Positions 1 through 5,116 of a stretch of DNA of 10,025 nt are shown here, one piece after another. The notes beneath the pieces are model-generated. The model had not been told where the DNA came from, made no database searches, and saw nothing but the letters and a program-made list of their open reading frames with translations. This DNA is from a bacterium. Lineage in GTDB: Bacteria > SZUA-182 > SZUA-191. Location: contig QIEW01000427.1 in NCBI GenBank assembly GCA_003230535.1, positions 1-10,025 on the forward strand, written 5' to 3'. The stretch's first letter is position 1, and each line of letters begins with the position of its first letter. Position numbers and translations under genes: made by a program.

Positions 1-91
1 ATGACCGAGTTGCAGGGAGAAATCTGCTGCCACAACTCCCAATCTTAATGCGCCAATCGGCTTATACCTCAACTTTTTGAGAAGTTACGAT
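1..91. other. left-edge sequence without a supported gene
   Basis: No gene is supported here. A 15-codon ORF runs from base 1 to a TAA at 46-48, but it begins exactly at the window edge. It could be chance or the last codons of a gene lying mostly outside. A weak stem-loop (CTCAA at 68-72, TTGAG at 77-81) lies just before the strong hairpin pair that follows. Confidence 0.3.
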
Positions 92-168
92 GTTTCGGCC
101 TGTCTCAGGCCGAAACTAAAGCAGGGCGCCGCTGCCCTTGACACTTTCGGCTTGAGACAAGCCGAAAG
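92..168. repeat. REP-like element: two inverted, covarying hairpins
   Basis: Two perfect 11-bp stems with 3-base loops are visible. The first has GTTTCGGCCTG (92-102), loop TCT and CAGGCCGAAAC (106-116). The second has CTTTCGGCTTG (144-154), loop AGA and CAAGCCGAAAG (158-168). Read in reverse complement, the first matches the second except at two base pairs, and both differences are compensated so that pairing is kept. A smaller stem lies between them (AGGGC 123-127, GCCCT 134-138). The head-to-head layout resembles REP/BIME palindromic repeats. The element may also end transcription arriving from the left or protect mRNA ends. No U-run follows, so it is not a classic intrinsic terminator. 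Confidence 0.75.
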
Positions 169-226
169 ATCAAAACCGGGTCCACCCACCCATATTGGTT
201 TGAATGCAATTTGGTATTATTAAAGC

Positions 227-256
227 TTGAAAGAAATGTTCAGGTTATAGTAAAAT
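227..256 (+). promoter_or_regulatory. sigma70-type promoter for the SNF2 gene
   Basis: TTGAAA (227-232) and TAAAAT (251-256) each match the -35 and -10 consensus at five of six positions, with an 18-base spacer. A start near 263 would leave a leader of about 78 bases before the SNF2 start codon. It is the best promoter match between the hairpin element and the gene. Assignment is by pattern only. Confidence 0.5.
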
Positions 257-293
257 CTTATAGCGGCCACCAGAGAGGTCATTTAGCTGTAAT

Positions 294-344
294 ATGTTTA
301 TCCTGAAATTACGTTCCTTTTCGAATCTATTTGAATATAAATGA
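294..344 (+). CDS. 16-codon upstream ORF overlapping the SNF2 start
   Basis: An ATG at 294 opens a 16-residue reading frame (MFILKLRSFSNLFEYK) whose TGA at 342-344 overlaps the SNF2 ATG at 341-343 as ATGA. The SNF2 start has no recognisable Shine-Dalgarno sequence, so ribosomes ending on this short ORF could re-initiate there. A purine-rich GAGAGG (273-278) lies about 15 bases before the ATG, farther than usual. This weakens the case that the leader itself is well translated. It may instead be chance, with the SNF2 gene initiated in another way. The peptide has no known family. Confidence 0.3.
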   Translation: MFILKLRSFSNLFEYK

Positions 345-2608
345 ACAACCGAATACTTGATGAAAAATACGAGGACGAATATAAGCAATATCAGCAATTG
401 CTCAAAAGCCGTAAACATGGAAGAGCATATGAATGTCTTGAGGGTCTGCTTCATGAATTACCCCGGAACAAAGAACTTCTCGAGGATATTATCAATCTTT
501 GTTGTCAGGAATGGGGCAGACCGGAAAAGGCGGAATATTGGCTGGTAAAACTAACTAAGCTCCGTTCGTTTTGGGGAGATTACTTAATGCTGAGTCAAGT
601 GGAAGCTACACTTGACGATATCCCCAAGGCTAAAAAGTATCTGAAGAAGGCCAAGGCGTTAGCGAAACGTGAATATGCAGATAGATTTAGAGCGGAGAGA
701 GCCCTTCAATCAGCTCAAGAGTTCATCAAAAATAAGCAGATAATACTTTTAAGGGAAAAAGAAAAATCCGCCGCCAAATCTAACAGGGATACCCAAAAAA
801 GTAGCCGCCGGAAGGATTCGAATAGCGCCGCCTGTTCTCAATCCGCCGCAACCCCCAAAGTTAAATCAGAGCCCAAGACCGAGCCGTCCCCAAAGAAACT
901 GCCGACCGCCACTTACCGGATACCGATAAAATTATCTCTGCCAACGCATGAAGCTTTAGCCGAATTCCAATCGCTGCCTGTATCCGAATTAAAGGAAGTC
1001 CGGTTATGGATAGATTATACCCGCCTTACCATTCAAGGGATGTTCGACGAGCTTTTATGCCTAAACGCCATCGGCGGGATAAACAGATATTGGTACCAGA
1101 TAGAAACAGTAAAAAAAACTCTCAAATATTTCCACGGCAGAGTTCTGCTCTGCGATGAAGTCGGCCTGGGAAAAACTATTGAAGCCGGGATGCTTATAAA
1201 GGAATATCTGATGCGGGGAATGGCCGGAAGCATCCTGGTGCTCACCCCGCCCCCCTTGGTCTCACAATGGAAAGAAGAGATGCAGGTAAAATTCGGTATC
1301 GACTTTCTCACCACCGACGATCCGGAATTCAGGAATGACCCGGAACAATTCTGGAAGCAGAAATTTATCATCGCCTCCCTCAATACCGCCAAGAGCAAAA
1401 ATCACTGGTCGCCGGTAACGGAAAGGTTTTATGACATTGTGGTGGTCGATGAAGCGCACCGCTTGAGAAACCGAACTACCCTGGCCTGGAAATTGGTCAA
1501 TCAAATAAAGAAGAAATTCATTTTCCTGCTTACCGCCACCCCGGTGCAGAATAACCTGATCGAACTTTACAATCTGATTACCCTGCTGAAACCGGGACAG
1601 TTCAAAACGGAAAAAGTTTTCAAGCAGGAATACGTAAAAAAGGGGAATCTCAGGGTTCCGGTCAATCGGGAAAAGCTCAAAGGTTTATTAAGGGATGTAA
1701 TGATCAGGAATACCAGAAGCGTAATTGATTTAAAGCTTCCCAACCGTTTCGCCACCACTATAAAGTTGGAGCCTCCAGAGGTTGAACGGATGATTTATCA
1801 ATTGCTCGGCGATTATCTGAGAAAGCGAAATTTCAGGAAACATCAGGTTAACCTTCTGCTGAGAGAGGCGGGCAGCAGCCCCTTTGCTTTGTTGAAAAGC
1901 CTGCAAAAGATGCCCAAAGATGATGAGAGAGAAAAGATCGCCGATTTGGTGAAAAACCTTCATGATATCTCCAAAGGGAGAGCTCTGGTAGATATCCTTA
2001 AAAAGCGTCCCCGGGAAAAAAAGATTGTGTTCACCCAGTATCTGAAGAGCTTGGATTATCTGACCGACCTGCTTGATAGGGAAAAAATAAACTATACTAC
2101 CTTCAGCGGCAAGATGTCCACCAGCGAAAAGAACCGGTCGATTGCCGATTTCAAGAATGAAGCGCCCGTTTTGTTGTCAACCGAATCGGGCGGGGAGGGA
2201 AGAAACCTCCAGTTCTGCCGAACCATTGTCAACTTCGATCTTCCCTGGAACCCCATGAAAATAGAGCAGCGGATCGGCAGATTGCACCGGATCGGCCAGA
2301 CCCGGGATGTCTTTATCTTTAATCTGTCGGTAAGAGGGACTATAGAAGATTATATCGTGGATATTCTGGATAACAAGATAAACATGTTCGAAATGGTGAT
2401 AGGCGAGATCGAACCGATTCTCGGTCAAATCTCCACGGAGAGCGATTTCGAGGATATCATCCTGGACATTTGGCTTGAGAGCTCATCGGACAAAGAAGTC
2501 GAGGATGGATTTGAAAAGCTCGGTCAGGAATTGATCCAGGCGAAAAAGGAATATTTTAACGCCAAAGCCCTGGATGCGGAGATATTCGGCGAAGATTATG
2601 AAACATAA
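341..2608 (+). CDS. SNF2-family DEAH-box ATPase with TPR-like N-terminus
   Basis: This is a double-stranded-nucleic-acid-dependent ATPase/translocase of the SNF2 class (helicase superfamily 2), of the bacterial RapA/HepA-like type and presumably cytoplasmic. All core motifs are intact: Walker A DEVGLGKT with Lys278, DEAH at 370-373, LLTATP at 396-401, motif V STESGGEGRN near 613-622 and motif VI QRIGRLHRIGQ at 643-653 with its arginines. Residues 10-135 are helical and TPR-like. Residues 140-190 form a Lys/Ser/Pro-rich, probably disordered linker. The C-terminal tail (about 690-755) is acidic. The start is fixed by an in-frame TAA directly before the ATG. There is no clear ribosome-binding site, and translation may be coupled to the 16-codon ORF in front. 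It is not RapA itself, as I see no RapA-type N-terminal domains. Substrate and role (repair, transcription recycling, defence) cannot be read from sequence. The cysteine-rich protein encoded at 3634-4812 is a candidate partner. Confidence 0.93.
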   Translation: MNNRILDEKYEDEYKQYQQLLKSRKHGRAYECLEGLLHELPRNKELLEDIINLCCQEWGRPEKAEYWLVKLTKLRSFWGDYLMLSQVEATLDDIPKAKKYLKKAKALAKREYADRFRAERALQSAQEFIKNKQIILLREKEKSAAKSNRDTQKSSRRKDSNSAACSQSAATPKVKSEPKTEPSPKKLPTATYRIPIKLSLPTHEALAEFQSLPVSELKEVRLWIDYTRLTIQGMFDELLCLNAIGGINRYWYQIETVKKTLKYFHGRVLLCDEVGLGKTIEAGMLIKEYLMRGMAGSILVLTPPPLVSQWKEEMQVKFGIDFLTTDDPEFRNDPEQFWKQKFIIASLNTAKSKNHWSPVTERFYDIVVVDEAHRLRNRTTLAWKLVNQIKKKFIFLLTATPVQNNLIELYNLITLLKPGQFKTEKVFKQEYVKKGNLRVPVNREKLKGLLRDVMIRNTRSVIDLKLPNRFATTIKLEPPEVERMIYQLLGDYLRKRNFRKHQVNLLLREAGSSPFALLKSLQKMPKDDEREKIADLVKNLHDISKGRALVDILKKRPREKKIVFTQYLKSLDYLTDLLDREKINYTTFSGKMSTSEKNRSIADFKNEAPVLLSTESGGEGRNLQFCRTIVNFDLPWNPMKIEQRIGRLHRIGQTRDVFIFNLSVRGTIEDYIVDILDNKINMFEMVIGEIEPILGQISTESDFEDIILDIWLESSSDKEVEDGFEKLGQELIQAKKEYFNAKALDAEIFGEDYET

Positions 2609-2644
2609 GTCAATATTGATTATTCAGGATGTCATTTTTAATGA

Positions 2645-2650
2645 TATAAT
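2645..2650 (+). promoter_or_regulatory. -10 box before the first hicB-like gene
   Basis: A perfect TATAAT lies 37 bases after the SNF2 stop codon. No strong -35 sits at the right distance (TATTCA or TTCAGG near 2621-2628 are poor), so the promoter may be weak or activator-dependent. Transcription would begin near 2657, at the edge of the pentanucleotide repeat, making that repeat most of the 5' leader. Confidence 0.4.
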
Positions 2651-2658
2651 CAAAGAAA

Positions 2659-2682
2659 AGAGGAGAGGAGAGGAGAGGAGAG
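2659..2682 (+). repeat. pentanucleotide tandem repeat (AGGAG) forming the RBS
   Basis: The unit AGGAG is repeated four times without error at 2661-2680, with partial units extending the period to 24 bases. Every unit is itself a Shine-Dalgarno sequence. The last ends nine bases before the ATG at 2690, so the repeat is the ribosome-binding region of the downstream gene. A change in copy number by slippage would alter leader length and the number of binding sites, not the reading frame. Confidence 0.85.
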
Positions 2683-2689
2683 ACCAATT

Positions 2690-2881
2690 ATGGAAATCAC
2701 AAAATTTGTTTACTGGCAAGATATGAATATGTGGCTTGGATATTTGGAAGAGTACCCGGATTATATGACCCAAGGCGAAACTTTAGACGAACTTAAGGAA
2801 AATTTGAAGGATTTATATCAAGAACTAACCAGCGGAACGATTCCTTGTGTCCATAAGGTTGCTGAACTGGAAGTTGCATGA
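2690..2881 (+). CDS. HicB-like antitoxin, orphan (no adjacent hicA)
   Basis: This 63-residue protein matches the short HicB/UPF0150 fold: an N-terminal strand region with WLGYLEEYPDYMTQGET (15-31), followed by a helix DELKENLKDLYQEL (33-46). Such proteins bind and neutralise HicA mRNA interferases and often repress their own operon. No C-terminal DNA-binding domain is present, as in other short members. In this family the hicA gene normally follows immediately. Here an ATG overlaps the stop codon (ATGA, 2878-2881) but meets a TGA after nine codons, within a segment bounded by inverted repeats. The toxin seems lost or replaced. The gene could persist as a stand-alone regulator or anti-toxin, or be decaying. 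The reading frame itself is intact with a strong RBS. Confidence 0.75.
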   Translation: MEITKFVYWQDMNMWLGYLEEYPDYMTQGETLDELKENLKDLYQELTSGTIPCVHKVAELEVA

Positions 2882-2890
2882 AACATAGCA

Positions 2891-2951
2891 TGTTTACGCA
2901 TTTTTGACGGACGGGCTTGCCCTCCCCGCCTGCTCCTTGGTTGCGTAAACA
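2891..2951. repeat. 61-bp segment bounded by a 10-bp inverted repeat
   Basis: TGTTTACGCA (2891-2900) and TGCGTAAACA (2942-2951) are perfect reverse complements separated by 41 bases. The interior is GC-richer than its surroundings and contains GGGC-TT-GCCC (2913-2922). The segment starts ten bases after the hicB-like stop, where a hicA gene would be expected. The long loop and lack of a T-run argue against an intrinsic terminator. A small non-autonomous mobile element or a dyad operator are alternatives. No flanking target duplication is clear. Confidence 0.5.
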
Positions 2952-2960
2952 CTAACGCTT

Positions 2961-3101
2961 ATGAAAGTGAGATTTTCAGGTGAAAAGAAAATATTTGATA
3001 CGGCAGTTGGAGAAAATGGCAAAATTGATGTTACTTCTCCTATTAATATTGAAAACAATGTTTATATCGGGGAAAATGCTATTTTAGCAGGATTTATTTA
3101 A
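2961..3101 (+). CDS. 46-aa ORF resembling a hexapeptide-repeat fragment
   Basis: An ATG at 2961 opens a 46-codon frame ending in TAA at 3099-3101. The second half (INIENNVYIGENAILAG, residues 28-44) has the spacing of small hydrophobic residues and VYIG/NAIL motifs typical of left-handed beta-helix acyltransferases, but amounts to only about two turns. There is no Shine-Dalgarno sequence and an in-frame stop lies 15 bases upstream. This could be the stub of a transferase gene, a small gene of unknown role, or a chance ORF. It is not a HicA. Confidence 0.3.
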   Translation: MKVRFSGEKKIFDTAVGENGKIDVTSPINIENNVYIGENAILAGFI

Positions 3102-3178
3102 TATATATGAGCTCCCGAAACCAGCTAGTGGTTGTAGGTTAGGTTAAGCCTTACCCAACTTAGCTTTGACTTCAAGAC

Positions 3179-3185
3179 AAAGGAG
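3179..3185 (+). promoter_or_regulatory. ribosome-binding site of the second hicB
   Basis: AAAGGAG lies nine bases before the ATG at 3195 and supports that start. A TTGACT further upstream (near 3164) has no -10 box at a suitable distance, so the promoter of this pair is not identified. The stretch 3102-3178 otherwise shows only an imperfect small palindrome around GGTTAAG and CTTACCC (about 3143-3157). Confidence 0.6.
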
Positions 3186-3194
3186 TAACAAGCC

Positions 3195-3407
3195 ATGTAT
3201 TATAGGGTATTAATTGAACAAGACGAGGATGGGGTATTCGTAGCCGAATGCCCATCTTTGCCTGGATGTATTTCTCAGGGAAAAACCCGAAAGGAAGCCT
3301 TGGAAAATATTCGGGATGCTATTAGGGGATATATCGAGAGTTTAAAGAAACATAATGAGCCTGTCCCCCCGGCAATAGAGGAGGAAATCGTGGAGGTGGC
3401 CATTTGA
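3195..3407 (+). CDS. hicB: HicB family antitoxin
   Basis: This 70-residue protein is a canonical short HicB antitoxin: strands YYRVLIEQDEDGVFVAECPSLPGC (2-25), the SQGKT turn (27-31), then the helix EALENIRDAIRGYIESL (33-50) and an acidic tail. It binds the HicA toxin and blocks its RNA cleavage, and in known systems contributes to autoregulation. Short members like this lack a separate DNA-binding domain. The gene precedes and overlaps hicA (TTGA, 3404-3407), so the antitoxin is made first and translation is coupled. Cys25 and the PSLPGC motif match the family closely. The similarity to the HicB-like protein at 2690-2881 is only at fold level, so the two are not recent duplicates. Confidence 0.93.
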   Translation: MYYRVLIEQDEDGVFVAECPSLPGCISQGKTRKEALENIRDAIRGYIESLKKHNEPVPPAIEEEIVEVAI

Positions 3408-3631
3408 CCAGATTGCCCGTAGTTTCAGGAAAAGAACTCTGTAGTGCATTAAAGGAAATCGGGTATTCTGTAGACCATCAAACTGGAAGCCATATTATTC
3501 TTAGAAATGAAAATCCCCCTTATCGAAGATTAACCGTACCTAATCATAAAGAAATTGCCAAAGGGACTTTGAGGTCTATTATGCGCCAGGCTGGATTAAC
3601 TATTGAAGAACTCGTTGATCTATTATCTTAA
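3404..3631 (+). CDS. hicA: HicA family mRNA interferase toxin
   Basis: This 75-residue protein has the double-stranded RNA-binding-like fold of HicA toxins, which cleave mRNA and tmRNA and stall growth when unopposed. Family landmarks are the start TRLPVVSGKELCSALKEIGY, the catalytic histidine in GSH (His30) within a strand of the fold, and the PNHKEIAKGTLRSIMRQAGL segment (46-65). The length is normal and no active-site residue is missing, so the toxin is probably functional. The start is a TTG at 3404 overlapping the hicB stop, with GGAGGT at 3392-3397 six bases before it. The next gene starts two bases after its stop codon, so they probably share a transcript. Confidence 0.93.
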   Translation: MTRLPVVSGKELCSALKEIGYSVDHQTGSHIILRNENPPYRRLTVPNHKEIAKGTLRSIMRQAGLTIEELVDLLS

Positions 3632-3633
3632 TT

Positions 3634-4812
3634 ATGCGCAATTTACCTGAAGTAATATCCGATATTTTTACCTATCATGGGGCGGCGCTGGAGAAAACAG
3701 GGGAAAACCGAATGGAGTTCCTCCTCCCCGAGGCCCTCTCCCAAACAATCGGCCTGCCGGAGTATGGAAATCTTGATTTCTCCCCTTCCGGATCCTGCGA
3801 AGGAGCAATTAGGGCCTCATATGATTCCGAATTGTTAAATTTAATAGAGAGGCTCTTCCTCCGAAAGGGCAAGCTATCGACAGCCGTTTGTAGTTCCTAT
3901 GAACCGAATATTCAAAAAATATCAAAAAGAATCAAAGAAAGAACCGCCTTCTCCAACGCGGTTTTCCGCTTAAATAAGGCCGAAAAAAGGAGGATCCGCT
4001 ACCTGCTTTTTTATTTCAAATATACAGCTCTCTCCGATGAGAGGCGCGAGGGGATGTTGTCCTTTCTTATGAATGAAATGAACCGCGCTACCACTCTCAT
4101 TCCAAGAAATGATCGAAATGAAATTTGGGAAAAACTAGCGGCGCCTGAAATAAAACCGGAAGTATCGGGAAATAAAGAACCGCTTCCCGCCTTTCAATCC
4201 GCCTGTTCCGCCGCCGCCGTCATAACCGGGGGAAAACTGGCTGATTTCGTCAAGAGCTTAGAGAGAAGGCTTAACCTGGACATCAGAAAGGGATACGAAT
4301 ACTACGAAACCCTGAAAGAGGAAACCAGGAAGGCAATCGAAAAAAAGGCTCGCCTTGAGAGTAGAAAGGCTGAAGAGATTACCGAGGGTAAAAAACCAAG
4401 AAATGATAAAAACGGAACTGTTAAAGAAGCTGACAGACTACAAAAAAAACTGGCGGCCATCGCCGCCGAACAGAAATGGAAAATTCAGGATTTGATTGCC
4501 AAATACTCCTTGAATATCCAGATAGAACCGCTAAGTATTGTACAAATAGAAGCGGCTTCGGTTGTTTTCTGGATTGACCTGAAAAGACGGCTTTCAAGCA
4601 GGAAATTTCCCTTGACCTATAATCCCCTTACCAGAAAGATCGATCCTCTGCCGTGCGAGTCATGTTTTTATCCCAGGGGAGCATATTATGTCTGCGACGA
4701 AAAGCTTCATATAATCTGCTCTTCTTGTTTCAAGGAATGTTCCCGTTGCGGGAAGCGGTATTGTTCCGGTTGTCATAAAAACAGATGCCCGAAATGCAAA
4801 AACCAGGATTAA
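3634..4812 (+). CDS. unknown protein with cysteine-rich zinc-binding C-terminus
   Basis: I cannot assign a function. The N-terminal part (1-190) starts LPEVISDIFTYHGAALE and contains MEFLLPEALSQTIGLPE, a pattern I associate, without certainty, with uncharacterised proteins encoded beside SNF2 ATPases. Residues about 202-290 are highly charged and helical, probably coiled coil. The C-terminus has eleven cysteines: C341-x2-C344, C354, C362-x2-C365, C369-x2-C372, C377-x2-C380 and C385-x2-C388, plus His359 and His381. This is enough for two or three zinc sites of ribbon or treble-clef type, suggesting nucleic-acid or protein binding. No signal peptide or membrane segment is seen. The ATG follows the hicA stop by two bases and has no Shine-Dalgarno sequence; an in-frame TGA upstream excludes a longer start. 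Translation is therefore probably coupled to hicA. It may work with the SNF2 ATPase encoded upstream. Confidence 0.8.
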   Translation: MRNLPEVISDIFTYHGAALEKTGENRMEFLLPEALSQTIGLPEYGNLDFSPSGSCEGAIRASYDSELLNLIERLFLRKGKLSTAVCSSYEPNIQKISKRIKERTAFSNAVFRLNKAEKRRIRYLLFYFKYTALSDERREGMLSFLMNEMNRATTLIPRNDRNEIWEKLAAPEIKPEVSGNKEPLPAFQSACSAAAVITGGKLADFVKSLERRLNLDIRKGYEYYETLKEETRKAIEKKARLESRKAEEITEGKKPRNDKNGTVKEADRLQKKLAAIAAEQKWKIQDLIAKYSLNIQIEPLSIVQIEAASVVFWIDLKRRLSSRKFPLTYNPLTRKIDPLPCESCFYPRGAYYVCDEKLHIICSSCFKECSRCGKRYCSGCHKNRCPKCKNQD

Positions 4813-4954
4813 ATCACATCAATAAAAATTTTGTGCTCAGTCAGTTTCGCCGGTTCGGAAAAAAGGATACCCACCGGATGCTTGAACTTCCCGCACCGCA
4901 TAACTTAACTAGCTGGTCGTATTTCAGCTTCTTATAGAAACCTAAGAATGGCAT
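4809..4954 (-). pseudogene. possible remnant of a decayed minus-strand gene
   Basis: Two overlapping minus-strand frames give protein-like text: a 37-codon frame from an ATG at 4954 to a stop at 4841 (with FYKKLKYDQLVKLCG), and a 30-codon frame from 4901 to 4809 (with GKFKHPVGILFSEPAKLTEH). Joining them by a frameshift near 4896-4900 yields one continuous polypeptide, as expected of a broken gene. No family is recognised and there is no RBS. It could be chance. It touches the stop codon of the cysteine-rich gene on the other strand. Confidence 0.2.
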
Positions 4955-5116
4955 ATGGTGTCAGCTAATGCTATTTAATTGATGGCTCTTTAACACTATT
5001 TTCCCATGGAAAGATATGCCGCTTTTTGCCATGTAACCCCGATACGGTTCACTTAAGCCTGGAAACGTTAGGAATAATCATTTAGTGTCATTCCCGCGAA
5101 AGAGGGAATACACATA
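4813..5116. other. convergent intergenic region
   Basis: This 304-base gap separates the plus-strand cysteine-rich gene from the 3' end of rimO. No intact gene, RNA gene or clear intrinsic terminator is seen. It holds the possible minus-strand gene remnant at its left edge and a dRS3-like inverted repeat next to rimO. The rest (about 4955-5089) shows nothing I can name. Confidence 0.5.
5090..5109. repeat. dRS3-like inverted repeat
   Basis: ATTCCC (5090-5095) and GGGAAT (5104-5109) are separated by eight bases (GCGAAAGA). This fits the ATTCCC-N8-GGGAAT layout of the neisserial dRS3 repeat. Similar GTCATTCCCGCGAAAG repeats are scattered in many unrelated bacteria. It lies seven bases beyond the 3' end of rimO, so it may form a hairpin at the end of that mRNA. 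Confidence 0.55.

Noticed and set aside
245-454. Minus-strand 69-codon ORF with a hydrophobic, membrane-like N-terminal half
   Set aside because: It is antisense to the SNF2 start and its promoter region. The hydrophobic run is the complement of charged codons, and it shows no RBS or family.
1033-2428. Several minus-strand ORFs of 63-121 codons
   Set aside because: All lie antisense inside the SNF2 coding region, which has intact motifs throughout. They are frame shadows.
2891-2951. Intrinsic terminator for the hicB-like gene
   Set aside because: The 10-bp stem encloses a 41-base loop and no T-run follows the right arm.
3675-3872. Minus-strand 65-codon ORF
   Set aside because: It is antisense within the cysteine-rich protein gene, with no independent support.
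341-4812. Assignment to a named anti-phage system such as DISARM or a restriction-modification locus
   Set aside because: A SNF2 ATPase alone is not diagnostic. No methyltransferase, nuclease, PLD or DUF1998-type partner is present in the window.
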